NCBI RefSeq assembly: GCF_016464385.1
Contig: NZ_JADMLH010000013.1
Coordinates: forward strand, 1-64,000
Reading direction: 5' to 3'
Length of the DNA: 64,000 nt
Source: Nucisporomicrobium flavum
Lineage (GTDB): Bacteria; Actinomycetota; Actinomycetes; Mycobacteriales; Micromonosporaceae
Shown in pieces: positions 1 through 9,479 of this stretch. Both the position numbers and the translations under genes were made by a program. The notes below the pieces were generated by a model that saw only the letters and a list, made by a program, of their open reading frames with translations, did not search any database and was not told the origin of the DNA. Position 1 is the first letter of the stretch. Every line of letters begins with the position of its first letter.

Positions 1-78
1 CACGCCCTCCGGCGTGCTCGCCGGAGTCTTCTTCTTCGCCACCGCGGAAGTATCCACGGCATCCGTCATGACGGTCAT
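1..78 (-). CDS. N-terminal fragment of an unidentified protein (runs off the window)
   Basis: A minus-strand reading frame starts with ATG at 78 and is still open at base 1, giving 26 residues that begin MTVMTDAVDTSAVAKKK. A good Shine-Dalgarno, AAGGAG, lies 9 nt upstream of this ATG (plus-strand 88-93), which is the main support. A second in-frame ATG lies at 69. The fragment is Ala/Thr/Lys rich and has no signal peptide. It diverges from the xylanase gene, and 79-328 would be the shared promoter region. The product cannot be named from so little sequence. Confidence 0.5.
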   Translation of the reverse strand, partial: MTVMTDAVDTSAVAKKKTPASTPEGV

Positions 79-328
79 CAGGTGCGTCTCCTTGATCAGG
101 AGTTACACCGTTCGTTTTACAGTCCCGTGCGCGAGTCCGGGTCCCACCCTGAAGGCATCGACGAGTGAGCTCGAGCATGTCGATCAGCCAGCCGGCCCAG
201 TGTGAGCGAAGTAGTACCTTGCGGATCTCGAGCAGCAGCGGCACCAGTTCCGACTACTGCTCGGATGTCAACGGGTAATGCCTGCGCACGTGCGGTGCGA
301 CTGCACACTCTGAACGGTGGGAAACGGC

Positions 329-2053
329 ATGCGGATGCATCCCCGGGCCTGGCTGGCGGTCGCGGTCGCGGTCGTGGTGGCGGCGGCCGGCGGGTGGGCG
401 GCGGTCGGCGCCGGCGACGACGCATCGCCCGCTGACGGTACCGCCGTCGATGTTCTCACCGGCCACGACTGGACGCATCTCGCCGGGGCCACCGTCGGCC
501 CCGGCGGGGTGCGGATCGTCGGCCTGGGAGGGCGGATCGTGCGGCAGGACGGCTCCGGCGGCCAGCCGAACCCGCCGGTCAACCTGCGCGGGCCGCGGCT
601 TGCGGTGCGCGGCCCGGTGGAGATCACCGCCGGGGTGGATCGGCCGGCCGGCCAGTCGGCCGTGCTCATCCTGTACGGCGATGTGCCGGTGGTGTACGAC
701 GAGTGGCGGCACAATCCGCCCGGGCTGGCCGTCACCGTCACCGACGGGGAGGTGCGCCTGGCGGTCTGGGACGGGCGGGGCGACGATCCGGCGGTCCACC
801 GCCGGGCCAAGGTGGCCGTACCGGCCGCGGCAACGGTGACCGTCACCCGGGCCGGTGGGCAGCTCACGGTCCGGCTCGGTGACGCCCGCCTGTCCGTCAC
901 CGACCCCGGGGTATTCGGCTCCGGGCGGGTGTTCTTCGGCGCCGACGCCGATGACGGCGGAACGGCGACCTCACCCGGCGGGCCGGCCGGCTGGACGTTG
1001 ACCTCGTTGCGGGCCGCCGGGCTGGGCGGCGGCAGCGCCACCGTCGTCGACGCCCCGGCGCTCGGCCAGCCGGCGCCCGCGCCCGGGTCGCTGCGGGTGC
1101 TCGCAGCGGACCGCCGGGCGCTGCCCATCGGCGCTGCCGTGGCCGCCGAGCCGCTGCTGGCCGACGACGGATACCGCCGCCTGACCGCCGCCCAGTTCTC
1201 GATGCTGACCACGGAGAACGCGGTGAAGCCGCAGTTCGTCCACCCGCAGCCGGACCGCTACGACTTCACCGGGGGCGACCTGCTGGTCGACTTCGCGGCG
1301 GCCAACGGCATCGCGGTGCACGCGCACACCCTGGTCTTCGGCGAGGCCAACCCGCGCTGGATGCAGGACGCCCCGGCCGGCCGGCTCGAGCAGATCATGC
1401 TCGATCACATCAGCACCGTGGTCGGTCACTACCGCGGCCGGATCGCCGAATGGGACGTCGTCAACGAACCGCTGTCCACCGAGAGCGAGGACTACGAGGA
1501 CGGGGGAACGGGGCTACGCCGGCACCTGTGGCAGCAGGCGATGGGGGAGACGTACATCGACAGGGCGTTCGCGGCGGCCCGGGCCGCCGACCCCGGCGCC
1601 AAGCTGTACCTCAACGATTTCGGCCTGGAAGCCGACGGTGAGCGCTGGGACGCGCTGCTCGGCCTGGTCGGCCGGCTCAAGCGGCGGGGAGTGCCGATCG
1701 ACGGGGTCGGCTTCGAGGCGCACATCCACGAGGCCGGCGACCGGGTCACCGCGGCCGTCCTGCAGGATCACTTCGCGGACCTGGCCCGGCTCGGGCTGTC
1801 GGCCCGGGTGTCCGAGATAGATGTGTACGGCGATTCGGCTGGCGGACAGGCCGAGCAGTACGCCACCGCGTTGACCGCCTGCCTGGCTGCCCCGAACTGC
1901 ACCTCGTACACCACCTGGGGCGTCACCGACCGGTACGGGTCCACCACCGAGTCCGGCACCTACCCGCCGCAGCTCGGTGACGACCTGATCTTCGACCGGA
2001 ACCTGGCACCCAAGGCCGCGTTCACCGCCCTGACCCGGGTCCTGCGCGGCTGA
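329..2053 (+). CDS. Secreted or membrane-anchored GH10-family endo-1,4-beta-xylanase, divergent
   Basis: 574 aa. An N-terminal hydrophobic segment (about residues 5-28) is a signal peptide or anchor. A region of about 220 residues without a recognised motif follows, then a GH10 catalytic domain from about residue 265 to the end. The acid/base glutamate is seen in WDVVNEPL and the nucleophile in SEIDVYG; WGVTDRYGS near the C-terminus is also GH10-like. The active-site wall is unusual: the usual ENEMKWD is ENAVKPQ, and the usual HTLVWHSQ is HTLVFGEA, so residues that line the -1 subsite are changed. The family cleaves xylan in retaining fashion, but here the substrate may differ. A GTG at 317 is in frame; ATG at 329 is preferred because GGTGGG ends 7 nt upstream. 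No CBM is visible. The gene stands alone. Confidence 0.82.
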   Translation: MRMHPRAWLAVAVAVVVAAAGGWAAVGAGDDASPADGTAVDVLTGHDWTHLAGATVGPGGVRIVGLGGRIVRQDGSGGQPNPPVNLRGPRLAVRGPVEITAGVDRPAGQSAVLILYGDVPVVYDEWRHNPPGLAVTVTDGEVRLAVWDGRGDDPAVHRRAKVAVPAAATVTVTRAGGQLTVRLGDARLSVTDPGVFGSGRVFFGADADDGGTATSPGGPAGWTLTSLRAAGLGGGSATVVDAPALGQPAPAPGSLRVLAADRRALPIGAAVAAEPLLADDGYRRLTAAQFSMLTTENAVKPQFVHPQPDRYDFTGGDLLVDFAAANGIAVHAHTLVFGEANPRWMQDAPAGRLEQIMLDHISTVVGHYRGRIAEWDVVNEPLSTESEDYEDGGTGLRRHLWQQAMGETYIDRAFAAARAADPGAKLYLNDFGLEADGERWDALLGLVGRLKRRGVPIDGVGFEAHIHEAGDRVTAAVLQDHFADLARLGLSARVSEIDVYGDSAGGQAEQYATALTACLAAPNCTSYTTWGVTDRYGSTTESGTYPPQLGDDLIFDRNLAPKAAFTALTRVLRG

Positions 2054-2425
2054 GGTCGGTCTTCGTCGACTTTTGGCGTCGCCTTGGCGTCACGCCGTTC
2101 GACGGCACGCCGCCGGCCCGGACCGTGCGCCTCCCGACCCTCCAGTTCGGCCAGGCACGCTCCTACCGCCAGGTTGATCTATCTGCTACGGCTCCGAAGT
2201 TCCGGACTCATGTCTGGACGGGGAATGGTGCCGGCGTGCCCATGAAAAGAGACCACTGGCCAGCAGCACCTCGTTGTCGCCGGGGGCGTTCTGGCGCTGT
2301 CGCAGGACCCCCACGAAGACGGGTGCTACCACCATGGACGGCTCAGCCGATCGGCCGAAGAATGGGTTGTTACACGCCTGAACGGCGGACCTCGCGTCGC
2401 TGCCAACAAGAATGGAAGTAGACTC
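2054..2425. other. Intergenic region with no supported gene
   Basis: These 372 bases between the xylanase stop and the DUF2569 gene hold only short overlapping reading frames of Arg/Pro-rich composition, without Shine-Dalgarno sequences or recognisable motifs. The GC content falls towards the right end. I see no hairpin followed by a T-run after the xylanase stop and no RNA gene. Confidence 0.5.
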
Positions 2426-2932
2426 ATGCGCCGCCCTGAAAAGCAATCCAGCACCCACATCTCGGCAGTGCAGGTACTCGAGGACGGGGCGGAGCCGATC
2501 CGTGGCTGGCTCATCGTCTACCTCGTCGTGCTGGCGGGGCTTGCGGCCCACGGCTTGGAGTTGACCATCGCGTCGCTCATCATCGGCGCCAACCCTTCGC
2601 TGGCCGGTCTCACCTCCTTCGTACCGGCGCCCGCACTGGCCTTCTACGTCGTCTCGAACACCCTTTTGATCCTGTACGCCGCACTGTTGTTCAGGCTGAT
2701 GTTGCGGAGAAGGCGAGTGGCTATCGCGCACAACGTGCTCTACAACGTCCTGTCGCTATTCTTCTTGGTGGGATGGAACGCGTTCAACATGAAATCAACG
2801 CTGGGTGTCGCGATCGACGCTGCTCCGAACCTCCTGATGGCCGCTTACATTTTGCGGTCCAAGCGAGTCAGGAGAACCTTTCGAGGTAGTGTCGGCCCAG
2901 AGAAGCGGCCTGACGCACTATCTTCGGTATGA
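2426..2932 (+). CDS. DUF2569-type four-helix membrane protein
   Basis: 168 aa. Four hydrophobic segments (about residues 26-50, 62-90, 100-120 and 125-140) form an integral membrane protein. The start of the first helix, GWLIVYLVVLAGL, and the end of the fourth, YILRSKRVRRTF, match the two signature regions of DUF2569, in which a conserved KSKRVKNTF-like motif follows the last helix. The function of this family is unknown. GGAAG lies 7 nt before the ATG. It is the first gene of a loosely spaced group of small proteins (2426-5461) with lower GC than the flanks. The acidic or polar N-terminus (about 25 residues) precedes the membrane part. Confidence 0.72.
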   Translation: MRRPEKQSSTHISAVQVLEDGAEPIRGWLIVYLVVLAGLAAHGLELTIASLIIGANPSLAGLTSFVPAPALAFYVVSNTLLILYAALLFRLMLRRRRVAIAHNVLYNVLSLFFLVGWNAFNMKSTLGVAIDAAPNLLMAAYILRSKRVRRTFRGSVGPEKRPDALSSV

Positions 2933-3047
2933 GCGTGTGCTCGGCACAGGACAGCGACACCGGGCATGACGCTGCGTGGAGCTGGTGCGCCCGTCGACGC
3001 CGGTGAGGACGGTCCGTAGCCGACCGCTTTCGAGTCAGTGCCCTGGG

Positions 3048-3569
3048 TCAGGTGTGGATGTCCTCGATCGGCCCGAACGTGTAGTCCCTCAAGTCGGAAG
3101 CGGTGATGGCCCCAATGGCTGCTGCCAAGCGAACTACCGAGTCTTCAGCGAACCTGAGGCAACCTTGCACGGCGGCGCGGAGCAGGGCCTCGTCAGCACC
3201 CTCACCGGCCCACCGCAGCAGGTAGGGCACGGCGGCTTCTTGTGCATGCGAGTCCACTGGGCAGTCGTAGTCTGCGGCGTAGAGCGGTTGCAGGACGAAC
3301 CGGAGCACCGACATGCCTGGGGCAGCGCACCGTACTTCCACAAAGTCGCTGTCCACTACGTACGCGGCGAGGAAAGGGGCGTTGACCTGATCAGCCACCG
3401 CGCGAACGTGCTCTGCGGTCAGTGGATCGCCGCGATGCACCCGGGCGAAGCGCCAGCCGTCCTTGCCGACCCATCCGCCGTCCGGTGTGCCACCGGCGTC
3501 GCGGACGATGTCGAGGGCGGTTACGTCGACATCAGCGCGAATCAGCATCGAAGTGCCGAAGAATCCCAC
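3048..3569 (-). CDS. Conserved hypothetical cytoplasmic protein
   Basis: 173 aa, GTG start. There is no signal peptide or membrane segment. The protein is soluble and mixed alpha/beta, with an aromatic GWVGKDGWRFARV segment near residues 31-43 and a helical C-terminal half ending DYTFGPIED. Codon use at third positions fits a real gene. Small solitary proteins of this type are common in actinomycetes, often in variable regions, but I cannot assign a family. No clear Shine-Dalgarno is visible, and a start at the internal ATG (residue 8) is possible. It sits in the low-GC small-gene region, convergent with the DUF2569 gene. Confidence 0.6.
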   Translation of the reverse strand: MGFFGTSMLIRADVDVTALDIVRDAGGTPDGGWVGKDGWRFARVHRGDPLTAEHVRAVADQVNAPFLAAYVVDSDFVEVRCAAPGMSVLRFVLQPLYAADYDCPVDSHAQEAAVPYLLRWAGEGADEALLRAAVQGCLRFAEDSVVRLAAAIGAITASDLRDYTFGPIEDIHT

Positions 3570-3682
3570 CGGGCGGACTCTACAAGATCATCGACCAGGA
3601 GAAGTGGTCGGCGATGCGACCCTGGGGCTGCCCACAACAAACGCTGGTCGCCATGGGCTGATTCCCTGCCGCGGAGCGGAGG

Positions 3683-4117
3683 TCAGACCTGCCTGGTCCG
3701 CCGGTTCCGGAACAGGCCGGCGGTCGAGGCGAACGCCGCAGCGACGGCCAGTACGGCGAGGAAGCCCGGGGCGGAGGCCCACACCGGCGTGGAGTAGCCG
3801 TCCGCGGTGGCGATCATCTCCGGATGGTCCGCGTCGACGTAAACGGTGAGCTCCGAGCCGACCGGCAGCTTGTCGATCACCCACGGATACCGCAGGTCCG
3901 CGCTGCGGGCTGTTCCTTGCACTGTGTACCTGACGGCGTACCAGTGATCGAACTCGTCGTCGTGGTCGGCGGTGACAACGGCCCGCACCTGGTCGCCCTG
4001 GTCGACGATCCGACTGCGCTGCCGGTCGTCAGCCAGGAAGACGCCGGCGGCGAGCAGGCCGAGGACGGCGGCGAGCGCCAAGCAGCTCGCGGTCCATCGG
4101 GTCCGAGTCATCGGCAT
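3683..4117 (-). CDS. DUF3592-like membrane protein
   Basis: 144 aa. One transmembrane helix lies near the N-terminus (about residues 9-29) and one near the C-terminus (about 112-135). They flank an extracytoplasmic beta-rich domain of about 80 residues with the pattern VRAVVTADHDDE...YAVRYTV...VGSELTVYVDADHPE. This TM-beta-TM layout, with a charged 'VYVDPDNP'-like motif before the second helix, is typical of DUF3592 proteins. Their function is not established. The basic tail RNRRTRQV suggests a cytoplasmic C-terminus. The gene is alone between two small genes. Confidence 0.66.
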   Translation of the reverse strand: MPMTRTRWTASCLALAAVLGLLAAGVFLADDRQRSRIVDQGDQVRAVVTADHDDEFDHWYAVRYTVQGTARSADLRYPWVIDKLPVGSELTVYVDADHPEMIATADGYSTPVWASAPGFLAVLAVAAAFASTAGLFRNRRTRQV

Positions 4118-4328
4118 GCCCTTCGCGCGGTTGATCAGTCCTCACACTGTCCTCCGGCCGCGCAAGCGAGCAAATCCCGCCGTTCCTGCCGAGCGGGGGC
4201 GTTGATGCTGTCGTCAGTAGCGGCGCAACCGATCGTACTGAATGGATGCGCGGCGCGTTTACGGCGCCAGAACAGTGCGTCAGCCGGCATGGCGCACGAG
4301 AAGCCGTAGGCAGTTAGTCTTCGAGCCG

Positions 4329-4709
4329 ATGAGTCAGAGCGGAAGCCAAGCCGCGGCGTTCTTCCAGGAGATCGCTCGCCATCAGGTCGTCTGGTACGTG
4401 AGGAACGACCAAGGCAGTCCTGCGCCAATGACGGACAGTGGAGATCGGGCGATGCCGTACTGGTCCTCGGAAGTGAGGGCTCAGCGTGCTGTCAGGGTAT
4501 GGGGTGGCGATCTACGCGTGGCGTCTATGACGCTGCAGACGTGGCGTGAACAAGACATTCCCCAGCTTGCCGAGGAGGGCCTTCGAGTTGGGCTCAATTG
4601 GACCGGCCCGAACCTCGTGGGCTGGGACTTCACGGTCGCCGAGACGCTGAACCGGCTCGACTGCGCCCTCGGCGCCCGACCACATGCCAGGCGTGAGCCA
4701 CCGGACTGA
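4329..4709 (+). CDS. DUF2750 domain protein
   Basis: 126 aa from the ATG at 4329. The layout is typical of DUF2750: an N-terminal helix, a strand containing VVWYVRNDQG (a lexical match to the family's W.LRD..G), MPYWSSEVRAQRAV, and a C-terminal GLRVGLNWTGPNLVGWDF, which corresponds to the family's G..VGVNW.G....G.D motif. The function is unknown; the family is found next to SUKH/immunity-type genes in many bacteria. The frame remains open upstream to 4242, but those 29 residues are Arg-rich and do not resemble the family, so the internal ATG is preferred. No strong Shine-Dalgarno is visible. Confidence 0.68.
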   Translation: MSQSGSQAAAFFQEIARHQVVWYVRNDQGSPAPMTDSGDRAMPYWSSEVRAQRAVRVWGGDLRVASMTLQTWREQDIPQLAEEGLRVGLNWTGPNLVGWDFTVAETLNRLDCALGARPHARREPPD

Positions 4710-4804
4710 CACGTCAATCGGGCACCTTCGTTCTCGAACCACGCGGGTTCTCGGCGGCAGGCTCTTGTGCGTTGACCTGGCGACCTCCCTTTACTCGATG
4801 ATTG

Positions 4805-5218
4805 TCAGAGGACAGCGTCGAGGTCGGCGTAGGAGCCCGTCTCGTAGTAGGTCTTCGTAATTCTTAGTACTTTCTCGATGTTGGTGAGGATGTTGCGCTC
4901 TGCGCAGAAGTAGCCCTGGTCGCTGGTCCACAGGCGAACGTCCTCGTCTGAGCCGGCGGGGTCGCTGTACCGCCAGTCACCCATCTGGTGGAAGAGCGCA
5001 AACCTGCTGTTCCCGCCGACCACGTTGAACATTGCCTCGTCGTCGTCCTGCAGGGTGCAGCTGAGTTGAACGATCGGAAAGAAATGGTCGTCCATCCGCC
5101 GGATTGCCGCCACCACGTCGTCCCAGCGAGGAGGTGCCGTGAAGTCAGCATCCCAAGGCCGGTCACGGTGGTAGCGGATAGCGATCAACCGGCGGACAGG
5201 TGAGGTCATGGACCACAT
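4805..5218 (-). CDS. Imm1-like putative immunity protein
   Basis: 137 aa (start ATG at 5218, or at 5209 three codons later). It is soluble and acidic, with no signal peptide. The C-terminal half has the order seen in Imm1-family immunity proteins: a strand with VVGGNSRFALFHQMG, a W near the middle, a Gly-Tyr turn, then a helix VLRITKTYYETGSYADLDAVL resembling the family's ALxAAxxFxxTGxLDPxxxW ending. Imm1 proteins neutralise secreted polymorphic toxins. No toxin gene is next to it, so the role is an inference. Hand counts of two 60-base lines within the gene give only 57-58% GC, well below the rest of the window, which suggests recent acquisition. Confidence 0.5.
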   Translation of the reverse strand: MWSMTSPVRRLIAIRYHRDRPWDADFTAPPRWDDVVAAIRRMDDHFFPIVQLSCTLQDDDEAMFNVVGGNSRFALFHQMGDWRYSDPAGSDEDVRLWTSDQGYFCAERNILTNIEKVLRITKTYYETGSYADLDAVL

Positions 5219-5293
5219 TGTGTACGACGGGTACGCCGCACCGGGCAGCCACCACCGCGGTAGTCATAGGGTGCTGTGCTTGGTTTACATGCG

Positions 5294-5461
5294 TCAACAC
5301 CAGCGTGCATCCATAGCGGTCCGGCCGGGGCGGATGATGCGAGCCGCTAGGGAGTGTCGATCACTGTCCCATTCTCGTTGCTCGGGGGTGGCCTGGTCCA
5401 AGTCACCGCGCCAGTCGGCAGCGGTGTCGTTGTCGAACGGTCCGACGTCCCAGGTGCCCAT
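5294..5461 (-). pseudogene. Short DUF4259 protein, probably truncated
   Basis: 55 aa from the ATG at 5461, which has a strong Shine-Dalgarno (GGAGG, with 7 nt between). The first 30 residues, MGTWDVGPFDNDTAADW followed by GDLDQATPEQRE, are an excellent match to the start of DUF4259 proteins. Family members are usually about 120-140 aa and continue with a helical segment rich in Ala. Here the match stops at about residue 32 and the frame ends 23 residues later with unrelated sequence, so a frameshift or deletion has probably removed the C-terminal part. It may still be translated as a short peptide. It lies next to the Imm1-like gene. Confidence 0.6.
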
Positions 5462-5615
5462 ACTGACCCTCCAGCTCGCCGGTTGATCCCGAACTGGCCG
5501 AGAGCCATTCGCCGGCGGCAGCAATCTTGCAGGCAGCACCGGCGGAGTGCCGGTCGATCAACACAGCGCGAGTGATGGTGATTGCGGGCCGGTGCTGGTG
5601 CTGCAGTGACCGTGA

Positions 5616-6464
<849 letters not shown>

Positions 6465-6512
6465 GCCCCGCACTGTACTGACTCGAAGATCGAACAGTGC
6501 GCGGCACGACGC

Positions 6513-9473
6513 CTAGCGCCCGAGCATGGTCACCCGGTCCAGGCTGATCGTGCCGGGGTCGAGCCGCAGGCCGACTGCCGGCGCCCAGGTCGCGGTGGTC
6601 GCCGGCGGGACGGCCGCGTCCACCGGGGCGTCGTGCAGCAGCGTCCAGGCGTCGTCGTGTTCCCGCCAGGTTGTCAGGTGCCCGGAGCGCACCACGGCGG
6701 CGAAGCGGTCGCCCGGCTGCCAGCGTACGTCCGTGCAGCAGCCCCCGGTCGCCTCCGGGCGGGAGCCGCCCGCGACCTCGACGTCCGCGCCGGACGTGCC
6801 GAAGTGGTTGTTGTACCAGGCCAGCGCGTAGTCGTCGGCGCCGGCGGCCAGGCCGAGGAAGAGGCTGTCCTCCGGCGAGGCGCCCGAGAACGAGCGCGGT
6901 TCCACCACGATCGCGGTGCCCTTGTCGCCGGCCGCGACGGGCGCGGCGAGCACGCCGAACGCACGGCCGGCCGAACTCGCCGTCAGCGCGCCGCCGGTGA
7001 CCGCGAACGTCGGCGCCGCCTCGGCCGGGACGGGCCGGTCGAGCCGGTACGCCGCGGTGCGGTCGGTGCTGAAGTCGTCGTCCCACAGCGTGCGCGGGAA
7101 GTCCGCCGGGTCGAAGACGTACCGGGTGGGCGCGAGCGCGCTGCTGACGCCGGCGGGGGAGGTGGCCACCGCCCGGATCGGCAGGCCCGCCGCGACGTCG
7201 GCGTCCGGGGGCACGGTGACCTGCCAGGTGTCGGGGCCGGTCCGGCGCGCCGTCCAGCCGCGCGGCACCTGCAGCGACAGGTTCGCCGGGCCGGTGAGGC
7301 GGGTCGTCACCGTGACCGTCTTGCCGGCGTCGACCGGGACCGCGCCGTCGACGAGGCCGTCGAACCGTACGGACACGCGCGGATCGGGCTGGCGCCACAG
7401 CTGCAGCGCCGTGATGCCGACCGCACCGCCGTCGTCGCGGGCCGGCGAGACGCGCAGCCGGTCGGTGGTCAGCGGCGGGTCGATCAGCACCCGGTTCACC
7501 GCCCGGCCGACCGGCGCGGCGGGGGAGCGGGTCTGGCCGGGGACGTCGAGCCAGTCGCCCGCCGGGTTCTGGTACTGCAGGGCGTACGACTGGGGGGTGC
7601 GGACGCCGCCGCCGTCGTCGTAGAAGACGATGCGGACGTCGGAGACCACGGTGGCCGCCCCGAGGTCCACCTGCAGCCAGTCGCGGGCGTTGGGGGAGCC
7701 GTACGAGGTCCAGCGCGTGGCCGGCACGTCGAGGTGGAAGTCCTGCCCGTCGATCGCGTCGACCGCCTTGTCCCCGCGCCACGTGTAGGACGCGCTCGCC
7801 GTGGGATAGCCGGCCTCGGTGACGTTGGCGGCGTCGTCGACCAGCTCGGGCAGGTTGACCGCCGACGGCGGCCCGGTGAGTGCCACGGTCACCGGGGACA
7901 GCGAGGTCTGGGTGTGGCGCAATGTGCCGTCGACCCACACGCGCAGCCCGCGGCCCTGGCCGTACGCGGCACCGTCGCGGTCCCACACCACGGTCACGTT
8001 GCGGCCGTGGTACGGCAGGTTCTCCAGCGCGAAGTGGTCCCACCCGGCCGGCACGAGCGGGGCGAGGCGCAGCGAGTCCCCGGCCTGGGGGCGGACGCCG
8101 AGCAGCCCGGACAGCACGTTGTCGGTGAACGTGGAGTGGTTGTAGTCCTCGCTGTGGTTGCGGCCGTCGTAGATCCAGCGGTCCTCGTCGGGGTGGTGCG
8201 CCTCGGCCACGTACGGCTTGCCGTCCTTGCGCTGGGTGAGGGCGTACCCGCGCAGCAGCCCGTAGTAGTCGTCGCGGTCCACGTAGGACTGGGCCGGGTA
8301 GTCGATGAGCTGGTTCGCGAGGGCGGTGAGCGTCTGGCTGGTGGCGAAGGGCCAGCTCGGCCCGTCCCAGCGGCAGCAGCCGGCGAGCGCGTCGTGCATG
8401 AACCAGGGGCTGCGCCGCTCGGTGGTGGTGGGCCCGTACGGCGCCGCGAAGCCCTGCGGGTCGGTGAGCTGGGCCCAGGCGGCGGCGTTGGCGGCCGGCG
8501 CCATGTGGAAGTACCAGGGGATGTACCCGATCTGTTCCCGGTCGGCGATCGGCGTGCGCTGCGGGTTGCCCTCGCGCATGACGTGCTTGTAGAACGACGT
8601 ACGCGGGTCCCACAGGTACTTCTCGGTGGCGTTGCGCAGGTTCGTGGCCTCGCGGTCGTAGCGCGTCGCCTTCGCCGTGTCGCCGGCCATCCGGGCGAGC
8701 ACGGCCAGCGCGCGGGCGTCGCCGTACTGGTAGGCGTTGAGCGTCGGGCGGTAGCCGTCACCGCCGTGGTACGGGTCGTCGCTCTGGTACGAGCTCGCCG
8801 TGAACTCCATCGCGTCCCACACCGGCGCCTGCCAGTAGAGCCCGGTGGCGGCGTCGAAGTTGGTGTCCTTCCAGCGGGCGTACTGCCGTTCCAGCTGCGG
8901 CATCCGGTCGAGCACGAAGCGCCAGTCCCCGGTCACCTGGGCCCTGGCCACGGCCGCGTCCACCGCCCAGAACGAATACTGGTGCGCCCAGTCGGTCGCA
9001 TTGTCGTTGAGCTGGTCGGTGGCGGGCTTCGGACCGGCCCCGGAGCCGGTGAGCCAGTAGTCGAGGTAGTCGTCGGCGTAGCGGCGGTCGCGCAGCCAGC
9101 GTCCCTCGTAGACGTGGTGGCCGGCGGCGGCGTCGATGCCGCCGTACGGGGCGGAGTAGCCGACCGGGCCGAGGAACTCCGAGACGATCCAGCCGTCCTG
9201 GGGGCCGGTGTACTTCAGCGCTTCCTTGTAGGTGCGCCAGCGGTAGTAGTACGTCTGCTGGATGTCGCGGTCGGGCAGGTCCACGAACGGGATGTTCGCC
9301 TCGTACCACGCGGGCTCGGCGACGTCACCGAGCAGCGCGGCGTGGTCCAGGAGGTGGGTGGTCGGCCCGACAGCGGGATAGACGGGTACGGCCGCAGCGG
9401 CGTGCGCGTGGGCGGGGGCTGCGGGAGTCGCCAGGCCGGCCAGCAGGAGGAGCGCGACAGTCCACTTCGGCAT
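6513..9473 (-). CDS. Large secreted (alpha/alpha)6-barrel glycosidase with discoidin-type domain
   Basis: 986 aa. A Sec signal peptide (hydrophobic core residues 6-20, Ala-rich cleavage region about 20-27) is followed by a helical catalytic region (about 30-490) of the MGH1-like / GH63-related type. Typical motifs include GWIVSEFLGP, GRWLRDRRYADDYLDYW, CCRWDGPSWPFATSQ and NHSEDYNHSTFTDN. A discoidin-like (F5/8 type C, CBM32-type) module follows at about 560-700 (WLQVDLGAATVVSDVRIVFYDDGGG), then an Ig-like/NPCBM-associated stretch and a C-terminal LamG-like beta sandwich. These proteins attack branched plant or microbial glycans; the exact linkage cannot be read from the sequence. It starts only 6 nt after a candidate -10 box and may be leaderless. 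It is divergent from the SGNH hydrolase. Confidence 0.8.
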   Translation of the reverse strand: MPKWTVALLLLAGLATPAAPAHAHAAAAVPVYPAVGPTTHLLDHAALLGDVAEPAWYEANIPFVDLPDRDIQQTYYYRWRTYKEALKYTGPQDGWIVSEFLGPVGYSAPYGGIDAAAGHHVYEGRWLRDRRYADDYLDYWLTGSGAGPKPATDQLNDNATDWAHQYSFWAVDAAVARAQVTGDWRFVLDRMPQLERQYARWKDTNFDAATGLYWQAPVWDAMEFTASSYQSDDPYHGGDGYRPTLNAYQYGDARALAVLARMAGDTAKATRYDREATNLRNATEKYLWDPRTSFYKHVMREGNPQRTPIADREQIGYIPWYFHMAPAANAAAWAQLTDPQGFAAPYGPTTTERRSPWFMHDALAGCCRWDGPSWPFATSQTLTALANQLIDYPAQSYVDRDDYYGLLRGYALTQRKDGKPYVAEAHHPDEDRWIYDGRNHSEDYNHSTFTDNVLSGLLGVRPQAGDSLRLAPLVPAGWDHFALENLPYHGRNVTVVWDRDGAAYGQGRGLRVWVDGTLRHTQTSLSPVTVALTGPPSAVNLPELVDDAANVTEAGYPTASASYTWRGDKAVDAIDGQDFHLDVPATRWTSYGSPNARDWLQVDLGAATVVSDVRIVFYDDGGGVRTPQSYALQYQNPAGDWLDVPGQTRSPAAPVGRAVNRVLIDPPLTTDRLRVSPARDDGGAVGITALQLWRQPDPRVSVRFDGLVDGAVPVDAGKTVTVTTRLTGPANLSLQVPRGWTARRTGPDTWQVTVPPDADVAAGLPIRAVATSPAGVSSALAPTRYVFDPADFPRTLWDDDFSTDRTAAYRLDRPVPAEAAPTFAVTGGALTASSAGRAFGVLAAPVAAGDKGTAIVVEPRSFSGASPEDSLFLGLAAGADDYALAWYNNHFGTSGADVEVAGGSRPEATGGCCTDVRWQPGDRFAAVVRSGHLTTWREHDDAWTLLHDAPVDAAVPPATTATWAPAVGLRLDPGTISLDRVTMLGR

Positions 9474-9479
9474 GAACGC

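Noticed and set aside
285..294. CGCACGTGCG palindrome upstream of the xylanase
   Set aside because: Only 10 bp, common by chance at this GC; no second copy to support an operator.
2976..3797. 273-aa plus-strand ORF
   Set aside because: Overlaps two minus-strand genes with better composition; no Shine-Dalgarno or recognisable domain.
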